DNA of 64,000 nt, taken from positions 105,960 to 169,959 of the forward strand of contig JAZRFV010000086.1 of assembly GCA_045643825.1 (NCBI GenBank), written 5' to 3'. Made by a program: the position numbers and the translations under genes. Positions 26,826 to 37,220 of the stretch are shown here, one piece after another. The DNA is from Scatosoma sp045643825. GTDB taxonomy: Bacteria; Bacillota; Clostridia; Christensenellales; Borkfalkiaceae. Numbering within the stretch: position 1 is the stretch's first letter; each line of letters opens with the position of its first letter. The notes under the pieces are model-generated. The model was not told the origin of the DNA and did not search any database. It was given only the letters and a program-made list of their open reading frames with translations.

Positions 26826-28889
26826 TTGATGATGAAATGCTTTTCTAAAATTAAAAAAGCCGTTGTTTGTACGCTGGCCGCAGTGTGCCTCCTTTTGGTT
26901 GGCGCGGGTATTTCGGCATGCAAAAAGAAGGGCGGGGAAAAGAACAATGTTCCCACTCTCTATGGCTTTGACATTGCAGAAACAATTAACGTAGAACAAT
27001 ACGGCTTGGTGCTTCCTCAAAACGTACACGTTACGGGTAAGGACGGTACCATGTACGACGTGGTTGTAAAGGTACGCGATTCCCAAGGGAATATCGTATT
27101 TACGGATGAAGGAAATAAATTTAATGCCAAAGACGTAGGCGGTTATACCATTACGTATACGATTGAAACGTGGGATTTTTCCATTTCGAAAACGGTGAAC
27201 GTTGTGGTAATCAGCGTGGCGGAAAATTTAGACTTCACGCTTGATTGCAGTACGTTGGTTTCCGTAGGCGATACGGTAGAGGTAGGGGTTGACGGAAATA
27301 TGAGTAACCCGACCTATACCATGTCCGTAACGAATGAGGAAACGGGTGAGCCTTGTGCAACGGACGGCTTGACCTTCGTGCCTACCGCAGTTGGTAAATA
27401 CAGCATTCAAATGACGGTAAATGCGGACGAAGGTACGGCAACGCAAACAAAAACCATATATGCACGTAAAGCGGTGCAGGAAGGCGAAATTGAGGTCTTT
27501 GACAAGGATTGGCGTACGGTAAGAGAATTTAGCCCGAAATACGTCGCGGAAGAAGGCTCCTGGTCGCTTGCTACGACGGCAGAAACGGGTGTTAAGGACA
27601 TCGATGGCAACGACGGTACGTTTGCGGTTTTGGAAACGGATGCAGAATATACCCATATCTATTTCAATATCCGTGAAAGCCGTGCATATTACCGTAATTT
27701 GGCGATGCAGGGCTATACCCACGTTCGTTTTAGAGTATACGTAGAATCGAGCCTTGGCAAGAGCAAGCTTTTCAACTGGGAACACAATTCCACAAACTCT
27801 TGGCGTACGAGCCTCGGTTATGCCCCTGCGGGTACTTGGAAAGAATTCTACATTCCTTTGGCAACGGGCGTTGCAGGTACTTCGGATAAGCGTCCCGGCT
27901 TTATCGAATCGTACGAATATTATCAATCTACGTGGATTTTGCTTCTTGACAACTCTACGGGCTCTTGGAATGCAAGCGGTAGAGAGGTAGATGAAGATGG
28001 TAACCCTATCAAATTCAAGATTTATTTCGATGATATTTTTGCTGTACGCAAAACGTATGAAACGTCGATAAATACGACGATTGATAAAGACGTGTACGAT
28101 TTATCCTCCATGTTAGACCGCGCTTGGGGTACGGACGTAGAAGATTACACGTACAATATTACGAAACATACGGAATATGGTGCGCAGCAAAAGCAGCTTG
28201 TCAATGGTGCAACGTTGACCTCGAACGACGTAGATTTAAGTGGTTTGACGGGCAATGATACCGCATATGGCAGCTATGAAATTTCGTATTTTGTCAATGG
28301 CGGCAGCCAAACCATTCCTTACCGTAAGGTTTGGATTGACGTAATGGATCCCAGCTTAAATCTTTATGGACATATGGATTTGCATAACTTTGCAGCCTCT
28401 GCAAGGGGTATGATTTGGGATTATCAGGATGCAAGTGCAAACGTGCAGGTAAATACGGACGGTACGATTACGTACACGACGGGTGGCTCATGGGGTGCAG
28501 GCTTGCAAATCGCGCCTACCTTTGATAAAGCGTATTACGAAGCTTTGCAAAAAGCGGGGTACGAATTGACGTTCGATATGAAGCTGGACGTGCAGTTTGC
28601 GGAAGGCGTTTCCGAGGAGGTAAAGGAAAACATCTTTAAGGTACGTTCCTTTGCGGAAAGAGAAATCCGATACAAGGACGGGGAAACGCATACTGTAAAG
28701 GTAAAATTATCGAAAATTGTAGATAACTACGAAAGATTGCAAAACAATGCGTTGTCGGGTGCAGATCCCGCAAACGACTGGTATAGATACGTATTGTTCG
28801 ACGTGATTTACGACAGTACGTATGCGAAAGCAAATCATAACACGCTCACGTTTACCATCAGCAATATTCAGATGGTAAAGCAAGGGTAA
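26826..28889 (+). CDS. Surface lipoprotein with Ig-like domains and two divergent beta modules
   Basis: 687 residues if TTG 26826 is used; ATG 26829 or 26832 would also fit, the ribosome site being AAAGGAG at 26809-26815. Signal peptide with lipobox GISAC. Residues about 50-215 are two Ig-like domains. Two larger beta domains follow, each carrying a short conserved core: ESRAYYRNLAMQGYTHVRFR and KAYYEALQKAGYELTFDMK. The same core pattern occurs eight times in the two giant proteins downstream (34701 onward), so this protein belongs to the same surface system. No catalytic residues recognised. Confidence 0.72.
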   Translation: MMMKCFSKIKKAVVCTLAAVCLLLVGAGISACKKKGGEKNNVPTLYGFDIAETINVEQYGLVLPQNVHVTGKDGTMYDVVVKVRDSQGNIVFTDEGNKFNAKDVGGYTITYTIETWDFSISKTVNVVVISVAENLDFTLDCSTLVSVGDTVEVGVDGNMSNPTYTMSVTNEETGEPCATDGLTFVPTAVGKYSIQMTVNADEGTATQTKTIYARKAVQEGEIEVFDKDWRTVREFSPKYVAEEGSWSLATTAETGVKDIDGNDGTFAVLETDAEYTHIYFNIRESRAYYRNLAMQGYTHVRFRVYVESSLGKSKLFNWEHNSTNSWRTSLGYAPAGTWKEFYIPLATGVAGTSDKRPGFIESYEYYQSTWILLLDNSTGSWNASGREVDEDGNPIKFKIYFDDIFAVRKTYETSINTTIDKDVYDLSSMLDRAWGTDVEDYTYNITKHTEYGAQQKQLVNGATLTSNDVDLSGLTGNDTAYGSYEISYFVNGGSQTIPYRKVWIDVMDPSLNLYGHMDLHNFAASARGMIWDYQDASANVQVNTDGTITYTTGGSWGAGLQIAPTFDKAYYEALQKAGYELTFDMKLDVQFAEGVSEEVKENIFKVRSFAEREIRYKDGETHTVKVKLSKIVDNYERLQNNALSGADPANDWYRYVLFDVIYDSTYAKANHNTLTFTISNIQMVKQG
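27580..28887 (+). repeat. Two divergent copies of the YY-GY beta module
   Basis: Copy 1 spans about 27580-28055 and copy 2 about 28362-28887. Both keep an AYY-x-L-(4)-GY core followed by an alternating beta strand, and copy 2 also ends LTFTISNIQM like the copies downstream. Assignment is by eye; identity to the clear copies is low outside the core. Confidence 0.55.
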
Positions 28890-28901
28890 AGGAGGTAGAG
28901 T

Positions 28902-30941
28902 ATGAAGAAAATATGCTCGATAATGCTCGGTGCTATTTTGGTAACGTCAACCGTATTTGCAACGGCTTGTAAAAATTCGCAGGACGCACTCGACGGTCCT
29001 TATAGCGTTACCATCAATGCAAACGAAGGCGGTCGTGTATCCGTACCTATCAACGAAGTAGAATTCGGCGAAAACGTTCCCATCTCTATCAAACCCAGCC
29101 AAGGCTATCGCGTAAAAGAATTCAAGATTAACGGCGAAAAAATCACCATCGTAGGGGATACCTATACGGAATATTGCGTAACTGAAGACTTGGTGATTGA
29201 CGTTGTTTTTGCATCGCAATATGCAGCTGTAAAATTCGATACGGCAGGTAGAGATGTTTTGAGAAATAGACAATTTACCATCGGCTCTTTTTACAGCAAT
29301 CTTCCTGAGGCAACCTCGGACGACCCTGACGATTTGTTTGTGGGTTGGTATACCAAACCGAACGGTGAAGGGGAATACGTGGTAAATTCCACCCGCGTCC
29401 CTGAGGAAGCGCATACCCTTTATGCACACTTTGTCAGCAAGTACGTGGTAGACGGCGCTACCCTTAATCAAAAGCTGTATGAGGAATACGCATTGGCGGT
29501 TACCTACTTTGACGAGGAGGCACTCTCGCTTGGTGTTTCTTACCATACGGCGGAGGAATGCTACTATCCCGTTGTACAGTACGTGAAAGGCAACGTAGAT
29601 TCTTTTGACGGATTAGACGACGTGGAAGAGGTTGCATGCAGTAAGGTTTCTACGAAGTTGGATTGGAAAAATGCTGCGGTTTTGGCGGATTTAGAGCCGG
29701 AAACGGAATATTCTGTACGTATTGGCGATAGAGGCTCCAGATTGTACGGGGATATCTATCACTTTACGACCAATGCAGAAGAAAAGAAGGATACGAAATT
29801 CCTCTTTATGGCAAACAGCAGGCAAAATACGTCCGGTTACGATGACGGAAATACCGCATTTGCGAAGACGTTGGACGTTGCAACGGATTTCTTTACGCCA
29901 GAAGCGATGGATTTCTTGGTACACGGTGGCGACTATACCGCGAGCGGTATGATGCCGGAATATTGGGCAGGTATGTTTGACGGGTATAAGGATTATACCT
30001 TCGATATGCCCATGGTACCCGTGTCGGGGGATATGGAATATTATACCAATACAAACAAGACGACCAACGTCTTTGAAAATATGTTCCATATTGACGCGCC
30101 CGCGCAAACGAAAACGCACGGACTGTATTATTCCTTTAACTTGGGGCCTGTACACGTCAGCGTTTTGAACTCGAACGACTGTATTGAAAAGCACAAGGCT
30201 GCGGAAAACACCGCAGGGGGCTTAATCACCGGTACGGGCAGCCTTGTAGATCAGCAGCTGAATTGGTTGCAGGACGATTTGGATTATACCCGTAACGTAT
30301 ATTCGCATATTAAATGGAATATCGTTGTGATGCACGAAAGCTTGTTGCTTCCTGCGTATGCTGGGACGGATGATGCTTCGTTGAAAGCGAACCACGCGAT
30401 GTCCTTGCGTGAACAGTTGATGCGTGTGTTTACCGAACAAAAGGTTGACCTTGTATTGAGTGCGCAGGACGGAGAATCCTTTACCACGAACCCGTTGGTT
30501 TACGATGCTGAAAATGAAATTGCCATTCAGCCCATCGCAGGTCAAAAGGCAGGCGAAACGGTACAAGAAAAATGGATAAAAGGGGTAGAAACCACGGCAA
30601 CCAGCATGAAATACGACGGTTTTGACGTGATATCCTTCCCCGAATATCAATCGGGTGAAAACGGTACGGTATTCCACCAGGTTGGTGCAATCGGTATGGG
30701 TAAGACGAACATCTTCCAGTATTCGAATATGGCGGAAAATCTTACTCATTACGGCAATATTTACAACCGTTTGGTTTCGGGTATTCAAGACGGACAAGAG
30801 CTTTCGATGTTCTCTAATATCGAGCTTGATGAAACGACGTTGACCATTCGTACCTACGGTGTAGCAATGGACGGGAAGTATGATTCGTTGGCGGATCTTC
30901 CGTACTTTGGCGGTATTCAGTTAAAAAAAGAAATAGCATAA
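28902..30941 (+). CDS. Metallophosphoesterase-fold lipoprotein with degenerate active site
   Basis: 679 residues, ATG after AAAGGAGGT. Lipobox TVFATAC. An InlB-type beta repeat precedes the catalytic-fold part (FVGWYTKPNGEGEYVV near residue 145). A purple-acid-phosphatase-like beta domain then leads into the phosphoesterase fold. GGD(YT) is kept, but the GNH(E) motif is GDME and the GHxH metal motif is replaced by AQDG. With those His ligands gone, dinuclear metal catalysis looks impaired. The paralogue at 58792 has the intact motifs. Possible binding or structural role. Confidence 0.8.
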   Translation: MKKICSIMLGAILVTSTVFATACKNSQDALDGPYSVTINANEGGRVSVPINEVEFGENVPISIKPSQGYRVKEFKINGEKITIVGDTYTEYCVTEDLVIDVVFASQYAAVKFDTAGRDVLRNRQFTIGSFYSNLPEATSDDPDDLFVGWYTKPNGEGEYVVNSTRVPEEAHTLYAHFVSKYVVDGATLNQKLYEEYALAVTYFDEEALSLGVSYHTAEECYYPVVQYVKGNVDSFDGLDDVEEVACSKVSTKLDWKNAAVLADLEPETEYSVRIGDRGSRLYGDIYHFTTNAEEKKDTKFLFMANSRQNTSGYDDGNTAFAKTLDVATDFFTPEAMDFLVHGGDYTASGMMPEYWAGMFDGYKDYTFDMPMVPVSGDMEYYTNTNKTTNVFENMFHIDAPAQTKTHGLYYSFNLGPVHVSVLNSNDCIEKHKAAENTAGGLITGTGSLVDQQLNWLQDDLDYTRNVYSHIKWNIVVMHESLLLPAYAGTDDASLKANHAMSLREQLMRVFTEQKVDLVLSAQDGESFTTNPLVYDAENEIAIQPIAGQKAGETVQEKWIKGVETTATSMKYDGFDVISFPEYQSGENGTVFHQVGAIGMGKTNIFQYSNMAENLTHYGNIYNRLVSGIQDGQELSMFSNIELDETTLTIRTYGVAMDGKYDSLADLPYFGGIQLKKEIA

Positions 30942-30953
30942 GGGAAAACTTAT

Positions 30954-33623
30954 ATGAACTTTGATATCTTTGCAAAAAAATGCAGGGCGTTGATCCCTGA
31001 GGGGATTACCCTTTTAGAACACGATGGGGCATTGCCTTTTCACGACGGTGAAAAGGTGGCTCTCTTCGGACGTGGACAGTACGAATACTTAAAGAGTGGT
31101 TCTGGCTCTGGCGGTTCGGTAAAATGTGCGTACGTTACGAACATTATAGATACGTTGAGAACGCGTATTACGGTAGATAAAGCCGTAGACGAGTTTGTAT
31201 GTGCCTATATTGCGGAAAATCCTTGGGATCAAGGCAACGGCTGGTACGTGCCTCCCTATCAAAAATCCCCTGTTTTAGATGAGGACTTTGTAAAGGCGGC
31301 GGCGGAACGTAACGAAAAAGCGCTTTACGTGGTAAGCCGTGCATACGGGGAAGAATTTGACAGCAAGGCGGAAAAGGGCTACTGGTACTTAACGGACGAG
31401 GAAGAACAAAATATCCGCGTGCTTTCGCAATCGTTCAAACACTTAATCGTACTCATCAACAGTGGTAACCTCATGGATATGACATGGGTGAAGAAATACG
31501 GTGTTGGTACGGTGGCATATATCTGGCAGGGCGGTCAAGAAGGCGGCGTTGGTACGGTAGACGTGCTTATGGGGGATATTCCTCCCAGCGGACGCTTGGC
31601 GGATACGATCGCCGAGAAACTTTCCGATTATCCCTGTGCCGATTGCTTTGGCGACGGAACGGAAAACGTACATAAGGAAGATATCTACGTAGGGTATCGC
31701 TATTTTGAAACGTTTGCAAAGGACAAAGTATTATATCCCTTCGGCTACGGTTTAAATTATACGAAATTTGAACAAAGCGTTTTGTCCGCAGAAAGAGTGG
31801 GCGACGAAATCAAGCTTCGTGTACGTGTGGAAAACGTAGGCGAATATAACGGCAAAGAGGTTGTGCAGGTGTATGGCTCTGCACCGCAGGGTAAGCTTGG
31901 TAAACCCGCGAGAGAGTTGGTTGCCTTCCAAAAGACGAAGATGCTTGCCCCTGGTGAAGCGCAAACGATTGATTTTACGATCGACGTGGCTGCGTTTGCT
32001 TCGTATGATGATGCCGGTAAGAGTGGTTACGCCTATGCATGGGTGCTGGAAGCGGGTGCATACAGCATTTACGTGGGTGAAAATGTACGTGCGGCAAAGC
32101 CTGTGTTTACCTTTAACGAAGAGGCAACCCGTGTTGTAAAACAATGCGTGCAGGCACTTGCACCGACGAAGTCGTATGAAAGAATGACGACGTTAGACGG
32201 TTCTTCGGTGGCTTGGGAAAAAGCGCCGACGGCACAATACGACGTGCGTCAAAGAATTAAAGAGAATTTACCCGCTGCGGTGGAAATTACGGGCGACAAG
32301 GGGATTACCTTGCAGGACGTAGCCGCAGGAAAAAATACGATGGACGAATTTATCGCACAGTTTGACGAAACGGCGCTGATGGAAATCGTTCGCGGTGAGG
32401 GTATGTCCAGCCCGAAAGCACCATTGCCTGGTACAGGCAGCTGTTTGGGTGGAACAACGACGAAATGGCAGGAAAAGGGCGTGCCTGTGGTAACGACCTG
32501 CGACGGGCCTTGCGGTGTTCGACTCGGGAAAGAGTTTAGGGCAACCTGCATCCCGACGGGCTCCTTCTTGTCGGCGACGTGGATTCCCGAAGAACTGGAC
32601 GAGGTGCTTGATGAATTTGCGGAAGAAGCAAAGGATTATCAGCTCGATATCGTTCTCGGCTGCGGTATGAATATTCACCGTACGCCGATGTGCGGTAGAA
32701 ACTTTGAGTATTTCTCGGAAGATCCATATCTTGCAGGGAAGCTCGCGGAAAAGGTTTCCGAACGTTTCACAAAACGGGATATTTATTGTACGTTAAAGCA
32801 TTTTGCTGTCAACTCGCAAGAGCATATGCGTTATTTCGAAAGCGAAGTATTAAGCGAACGTGCATTGAGAGAAATCTTCTTAAAGCCTTTTGAAATTGCG
32901 GTAAAGAGCGGTTACGTACAGGCGATTATGACCTCGTATAACCGTGTCAACGGTACCTCAACGGGCGGCAACTACGATCTAACGACGACAATTTTGCGTG
33001 AGGATTGGGGTTACGACGGCTTTGTTATGACGGACTGGTGGACGCGTGTTGACAGCGCAATCGACGGTTCGTTTGAAAAGAATAACTTGGCGGATATGGT
33101 CAAGGCACAAAACGACATTTATATGGTTGTGCCCGATGCGGAAAACTTTGCGGACGATATGGCGGAGGCGTATGCAAGCGGGTATTTGACATTAGGTGAA
33201 TTGCAAAGAAGCGCGAAAAACCTTTTGAATTTTGTAATGAAATCGCATTCCTTCAAGATTGGAAGAAAGACGAAAATTTACAATTTGGAAGCGGCTGACG
33301 AGCTTATGTTCGAAGGTAGCTTGAAAAAGTTTGGCGACGGATTAGAATTGTTCCTGCCCAAAGCGGCTTGGTATTGCGCAGAATTGCAATACACCTTAAA
33401 CGTTGGGGAGCTGGAACAAAAGACCTTAAAGATTTACGTCAACGATCCCGTTCCGCACTCTGTAATTTGTCACGGTACAAACGGTGGCGTAGAAAAAATC
33501 CGTTGCAGATTGTACTTTAACGAACATTCCTGGCTGTGGTTAGACGCAGACGGGACGGATGCAAACGACTGGATGGGGATTGACTTGACGATGCGTATCC
33601 GCGTTTATAAGTTGGAAGAATAA
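30954..33623 (+). CDS. GH3 beta-glucosidase-like enzyme with swapped domain order
   Basis: 889 residues, no signal peptide. The usual C-terminal alpha/beta domain comes first (ALFGRGQYEY near residue 35, then the fibronectin-like domain up to about 390). The TIM-barrel domain comes last: CDGPCGVRLG, GCGMNIHRTP, LKHFAVNSQEHMR, with the nucleophile D694 in FVMTDWW. This inverted order is known in some rumen/gut Firmicutes GH3 enzymes. It hydrolyses terminal beta-linked sugars from imported oligosaccharides. The fibronectin-like region contains YPFGYGLNYTKFE, typical of GH3. Exact sugar unknown. Confidence 0.9.
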   Translation: MNFDIFAKKCRALIPEGITLLEHDGALPFHDGEKVALFGRGQYEYLKSGSGSGGSVKCAYVTNIIDTLRTRITVDKAVDEFVCAYIAENPWDQGNGWYVPPYQKSPVLDEDFVKAAAERNEKALYVVSRAYGEEFDSKAEKGYWYLTDEEEQNIRVLSQSFKHLIVLINSGNLMDMTWVKKYGVGTVAYIWQGGQEGGVGTVDVLMGDIPPSGRLADTIAEKLSDYPCADCFGDGTENVHKEDIYVGYRYFETFAKDKVLYPFGYGLNYTKFEQSVLSAERVGDEIKLRVRVENVGEYNGKEVVQVYGSAPQGKLGKPARELVAFQKTKMLAPGEAQTIDFTIDVAAFASYDDAGKSGYAYAWVLEAGAYSIYVGENVRAAKPVFTFNEEATRVVKQCVQALAPTKSYERMTTLDGSSVAWEKAPTAQYDVRQRIKENLPAAVEITGDKGITLQDVAAGKNTMDEFIAQFDETALMEIVRGEGMSSPKAPLPGTGSCLGGTTTKWQEKGVPVVTTCDGPCGVRLGKEFRATCIPTGSFLSATWIPEELDEVLDEFAEEAKDYQLDIVLGCGMNIHRTPMCGRNFEYFSEDPYLAGKLAEKVSERFTKRDIYCTLKHFAVNSQEHMRYFESEVLSERALREIFLKPFEIAVKSGYVQAIMTSYNRVNGTSTGGNYDLTTTILREDWGYDGFVMTDWWTRVDSAIDGSFEKNNLADMVKAQNDIYMVVPDAENFADDMAEAYASGYLTLGELQRSAKNLLNFVMKSHSFKIGRKTKIYNLEAADELMFEGSLKKFGDGLELFLPKAAWYCAELQYTLNVGELEQKTLKIYVNDPVPHSVICHGTNGGVEKIRCRLYFNEHSWLWLDADGTDANDWMGIDLTMRIRVYKLEE

Positions 33624-33644
33624 ACCCTGATAAGGAGAAAAAGA

Positions 33645-36600
33645 ATGAGAAATAAAAAATTTATTACATTAATGATGTGTTTCTTACTGTCTTGTGCAAG
33701 CGTAGGCGTTATGTCCGCTTGTAATAAAGACAAAGGGAAGGATTCTACGTCGGGTAATGGTAGCTCGGTGGGTGTCAGCTCTCCTGCCGACTCCTCGTCG
33801 GAGTCTTCAAAGGTTATTGAATATAAGGTAACGTTTAACTCCAACGGCGGTTCGAACGTGGAAAATCAGCTGGTAAAGAACGGCGCGAAAGCAACGAAGC
33901 CTGCAGATCCAACGCGTGATGGGCATACCTTTGTTGGATGGATGCAAAATGGGAAAACGTACGATTTTGACACGCGTGTTACGGCGGATATTAATTTGAT
34001 TGCAAAATGGGAAAAGAACGCACCTACTAAATTTACCGTATCGTTTATGGTAGAAGGCGAGACGGAAGCGTTCTATACGACGAGCGTAGAAGCTGGCAAC
34101 AAGGTTGCTCCTCCCAAGGACACCCCTACCCGCACAGGCTTTATTTTCGACGGTTGGACGTTAAAGGGCGAGGTATATGATTTCACGGCACCTGTTATCG
34201 GGGAAATGACCTTGATGGCGAGCTGGAAGGCATTGCCTACCATTCAGCTTGCACTTGCAACGGGCAGCGAGTCCGTGATCGCAATCGATGGTACGACGAC
34301 CTTGACGGCAACGGCTGATTGGGGTGAAATTGAATGGAGCAGCTCTGATGAAACGATTGCAACGGTAGAAAACGGCGTTGTAAAGGGCTTGAAGGGTGGT
34401 GACGTTACGATTACCGCATCCATCGTAGGACTCGCGGATATTCAGGCGAGCATGGTGATTACGGTAAAAACCCCTTCGCTTGCGGTAGAGTTTGCGCCCA
34501 CGAGCAAGGAAATGATTGAGGTTGGTGCAACGACGAGCTTGATCGCCACGACGGATTGGAAGGTGGAAAACGTTGTATGGTCCACCTCCGATGAAACGAT
34601 CGCAACGGTAGAAAACGGTGTAGTAACGGCTGTAAAGGGCGGTGAAGTAACCATTACGGCAACCCTTGCCGGTGCAATGGTAGAAAAGACGGTTTACGTG
34701 GTAGGCGACGGCTTGTATAGCAATCAAATCGGCGCGCGTGTTTACGGTAACGACGTAAGCGCAAATCAAGAGTATTTGAAGGTTGCTACGGGTGATAACG
34801 AAGAAATGGTTATCACGGCGAAGTTTAAGGCGGATGCAAATTACAGCCCTGCACTTATCGTTAGAAACATGTACAGCAAGTCCTATTACGAAACCTTGAT
34901 TGCAAACGGCTACACGAAGTTTGCATTTGAGCTTGCGGTAGAAGGCGACATGACCGATTTGTACGTATTCGGCAAGCCAATCAATTCCTTCCCTCAAAAG
35001 AACGGCGTGTATATGGTCGTGGTTGATGTAAATCAATTTGTAACTTATTACGATACGATGTTTACGATTGCAACGAGCGCTAACCAAGTAGGGCAGGCAA
35101 GCAGTATATCTGCGAAATTTATTACTTGGAAATCCCCTGCAGGCGATTTTGAATCGACGAAAAATTACGTATTTACGATTTCGAACGCAGCGTTTAGTAC
35201 GGCGCCTGAAAGTGTAGAGGTAGACTTTGCCGCTGACGGTAAAGAGCTTATCGACGTTGGTGAAACGACGACGTTGACCGTAAGCTCCGATTGGGATACA
35301 AGCCTTGCGTTATGGATGACGTCCGATGAAAGTGTTGCAACGGTAGATGATAACGGCGTGGTAACGGCAGTAAGCGGCGGTCAAGTAACGATTAAGGCAA
35401 CGATTGGCGGTGTAAGCGCAAGCAAAACGGTTTACGTGTTCACGGATAAATTGCTCGAAAACCAAATCGGTTCGCGTATCAACGGTAACGATGTCTCCGC
35501 AAATCAAGGCTATTTCAAAAATGAAATCGGCGACGACGGCGAAATGACGATTACGGCAAAATTCCAAGCGGACGCAACGTACAGCCCTGCGCTTACCATG
35601 AAAAATATGTATCCCAAGGCGTATTATGAAGAATTGATTGCAAGAGGATACACGAGGTTTACCTTTGAATTGAAAGTAGAGGGTGACGTTACTGACCTGT
35701 ACGTATTCGGTAAAGCGTTGAACAGTTTCCCTGTGAATAACGGCGTTTATGCGATTGCGATTGACACGAACCAATTCGTAAGCTATTACGATACGATGTA
35801 CACGATTGCGACGAGCACTAACAAGGTAGGTCAGGCAAGTAGCTTGTCTGCGAAGTTTATTTCTTGGAAATCTCCCGAAAATGAATGGGCGGAGGTAAGA
35901 AATTACGTATTTACCATTTACAATGCAGGCTTTAAGGCTGCACCTGAAATGGTAGAAATCGAATTTGCTACGGAAAGCAGCGAGGTTGTATCGGTTGGTG
36001 AAACGACGACCTTGAAGGTGAACTCTGATTGGAATTCTGACTACGTTGTATGGACCTGCTCCGATGAAAGCATCGCAACGATAAAAGACGGCGTAGTAAC
36101 GGCTGTAAAGGGCGGTGAGGTAACCATTACCGCAACGATTGCAGGCGTGGCAAGTGAAAGCAAGACGGTTTACGTGGTAGGCGACGGCTTGTATAGCAAT
36201 CAAATCGGCGCGCGTATCAACGGTTGGAATGTGTCAAGCGACGCAACCTATTGTGGCATTACCGAAGGTACGGACGGTGAAATAACTGTTGCAGCGAAAT
36301 TCCAAGCAAGCGCTGATTACAGCCCTGCACTTATCGTTAGAAATATGTACAGTAAGGCATATTACGAAAAGTTGATTGAAGCTGGCTATGAAAAATTGAC
36401 GTTTACCCTTGGGGTAGAAGGTGAAGTTACTGACCTGTATGTATTCGGTAAGAAGGTTTCCAATTACGCAAAGACGGCGGACGGATTGTTTAACGTGGTT
36501 GTGGACGTACAGCATTTTGTAAGCTATTACGATACGATTTATACGATTGCAACGAGTGGTAGCCAGGTAGGTCAATCCAGCAGTATGTCTGCGAAGTTTA

Positions 36601-37208
36601 TTACCTGGAAATCGCCCGCAGGGGATTATTCCTCGGTGAGAGATTACGTCTTCACCATCTCGGATGCTACGTTTAGAAAGGGCGTATTGTTTACCAATGA
36701 TATCGGTATGCGTGTAAATGGTTGGGATATGACGACGAATACGACGTATATGACGATGGAAACGGGTGCAAATGGGGAAATGATTATCGATGCCAATTGG
36801 CAGGCATACGTAAATTACGGCCCTGCGCTTGTGTTGAAGAACGTAAAGGATAAGTCGTACTATCAAGGCTTGATTGATAACGGATATACCTATTTGAGCT
36901 TCGATTTGAAGGTAGGCGGTACGGATGCGGATAAGATTACCGACGTACATATCTTGGGCTCGGCGCAGAAGATAAGCGAGCTTACGAAAGATGGTGACGT
37001 TTATAAGGTGCAAATTCAGCTCGCGCATATCGTACAGTTCTACGACACGATTGTAACGCTTGCAACAAGCGGTAGCCAGGCTGGACAATGGGGCAGCCGC
37101 AGCGCGTTGCTCCTTGCATGGAGATTCTCGACGAATTTCGCAACGGTACCTGAACAAGCAACAAGAAACTATGTGTTCACAATTTCGAATGCTGACTTCA
37201 CAGCATAA
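33645..37208 (+). CDS. Giant surface lipoprotein: 2 InlB repeats, 4 Big_2 domains, 4 beta modules
   Basis: 1187 residues, ATG after AAGGAGAA. Signal peptide with lipobox GVMSAC; then a Ser-rich linker and two InlB/Listeria-Bacteroides-type repeats (FNSNGGSN...DGHTFVGW and the RTGFIFDGW unit). From about residue 200 a Big_2 domain occurs (ATADWGEIEWSSSDETIATV). Big_2 units then alternate with ~165-residue beta modules. The modules lie at about 34701-35200, 35440-35937, 36178-36676 and 36679-37202. The last one is a variant lacking the Big_2 spacer. The protein probably projects from the cell as a stalk with repeated binding modules. Substrate unknown. Confidence 0.82.
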   Translation: MRNKKFITLMMCFLLSCASVGVMSACNKDKGKDSTSGNGSSVGVSSPADSSSESSKVIEYKVTFNSNGGSNVENQLVKNGAKATKPADPTRDGHTFVGWMQNGKTYDFDTRVTADINLIAKWEKNAPTKFTVSFMVEGETEAFYTTSVEAGNKVAPPKDTPTRTGFIFDGWTLKGEVYDFTAPVIGEMTLMASWKALPTIQLALATGSESVIAIDGTTTLTATADWGEIEWSSSDETIATVENGVVKGLKGGDVTITASIVGLADIQASMVITVKTPSLAVEFAPTSKEMIEVGATTSLIATTDWKVENVVWSTSDETIATVENGVVTAVKGGEVTITATLAGAMVEKTVYVVGDGLYSNQIGARVYGNDVSANQEYLKVATGDNEEMVITAKFKADANYSPALIVRNMYSKSYYETLIANGYTKFAFELAVEGDMTDLYVFGKPINSFPQKNGVYMVVVDVNQFVTYYDTMFTIATSANQVGQASSISAKFITWKSPAGDFESTKNYVFTISNAAFSTAPESVEVDFAADGKELIDVGETTTLTVSSDWDTSLALWMTSDESVATVDDNGVVTAVSGGQVTIKATIGGVSASKTVYVFTDKLLENQIGSRINGNDVSANQGYFKNEIGDDGEMTITAKFQADATYSPALTMKNMYPKAYYEELIARGYTRFTFELKVEGDVTDLYVFGKALNSFPVNNGVYAIAIDTNQFVSYYDTMYTIATSTNKVGQASSLSAKFISWKSPENEWAEVRNYVFTIYNAGFKAAPEMVEIEFATESSEVVSVGETTTLKVNSDWNSDYVVWTCSDESIATIKDGVVTAVKGGEVTITATIAGVASESKTVYVVGDGLYSNQIGARINGWNVSSDATYCGITEGTDGEITVAAKFQASADYSPALIVRNMYSKAYYEKLIEAGYEKLTFTLGVEGEVTDLYVFGKKVSNYAKTADGLFNVVVDVQHFVSYYDTIYTIATSGSQVGQSSSMSAKFITWKSPAGDYSSVRDYVFTISDATFRKGVLFTNDIGMRVNGWDMTTNTTYMTMETGANGEMIIDANWQAYVNYGPALVLKNVKDKSYYQGLIDNGYTYLSFDLKVGGTDADKITDVHILGSAQKISELTKDGDVYKVQIQLAHIVQFYDTIVTLATSGSQAGQWGSRSALLLAWRFSTNFATVPEQATRNYVFTISNADFTA
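34701..37202 (+). repeat. Array of four ~165-residue beta modules separated by Big_2 domains
   Basis: Copies begin GDGLYSNQIGARVYGNDVS, DKLLENQIGSRINGNDVS, GDGLYSNQIGARINGWNVS and VLFTNDIGMRVNGWDMT. Each keeps YSPALxxxNMYxKxYY (YGPAL in copy 4) and a GY core. The first three have TDLYVFGK and SYYDT or TYYDT. All end YVFTISNAxF-like. Within-gene copies also match at the DNA level, as in the near-identical GGCGACGGCTTGTATAGCAA starts of copies 1 and 3. Confidence 0.8.
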
Positions 37209-37220
37209 AGAGGTGTAATC

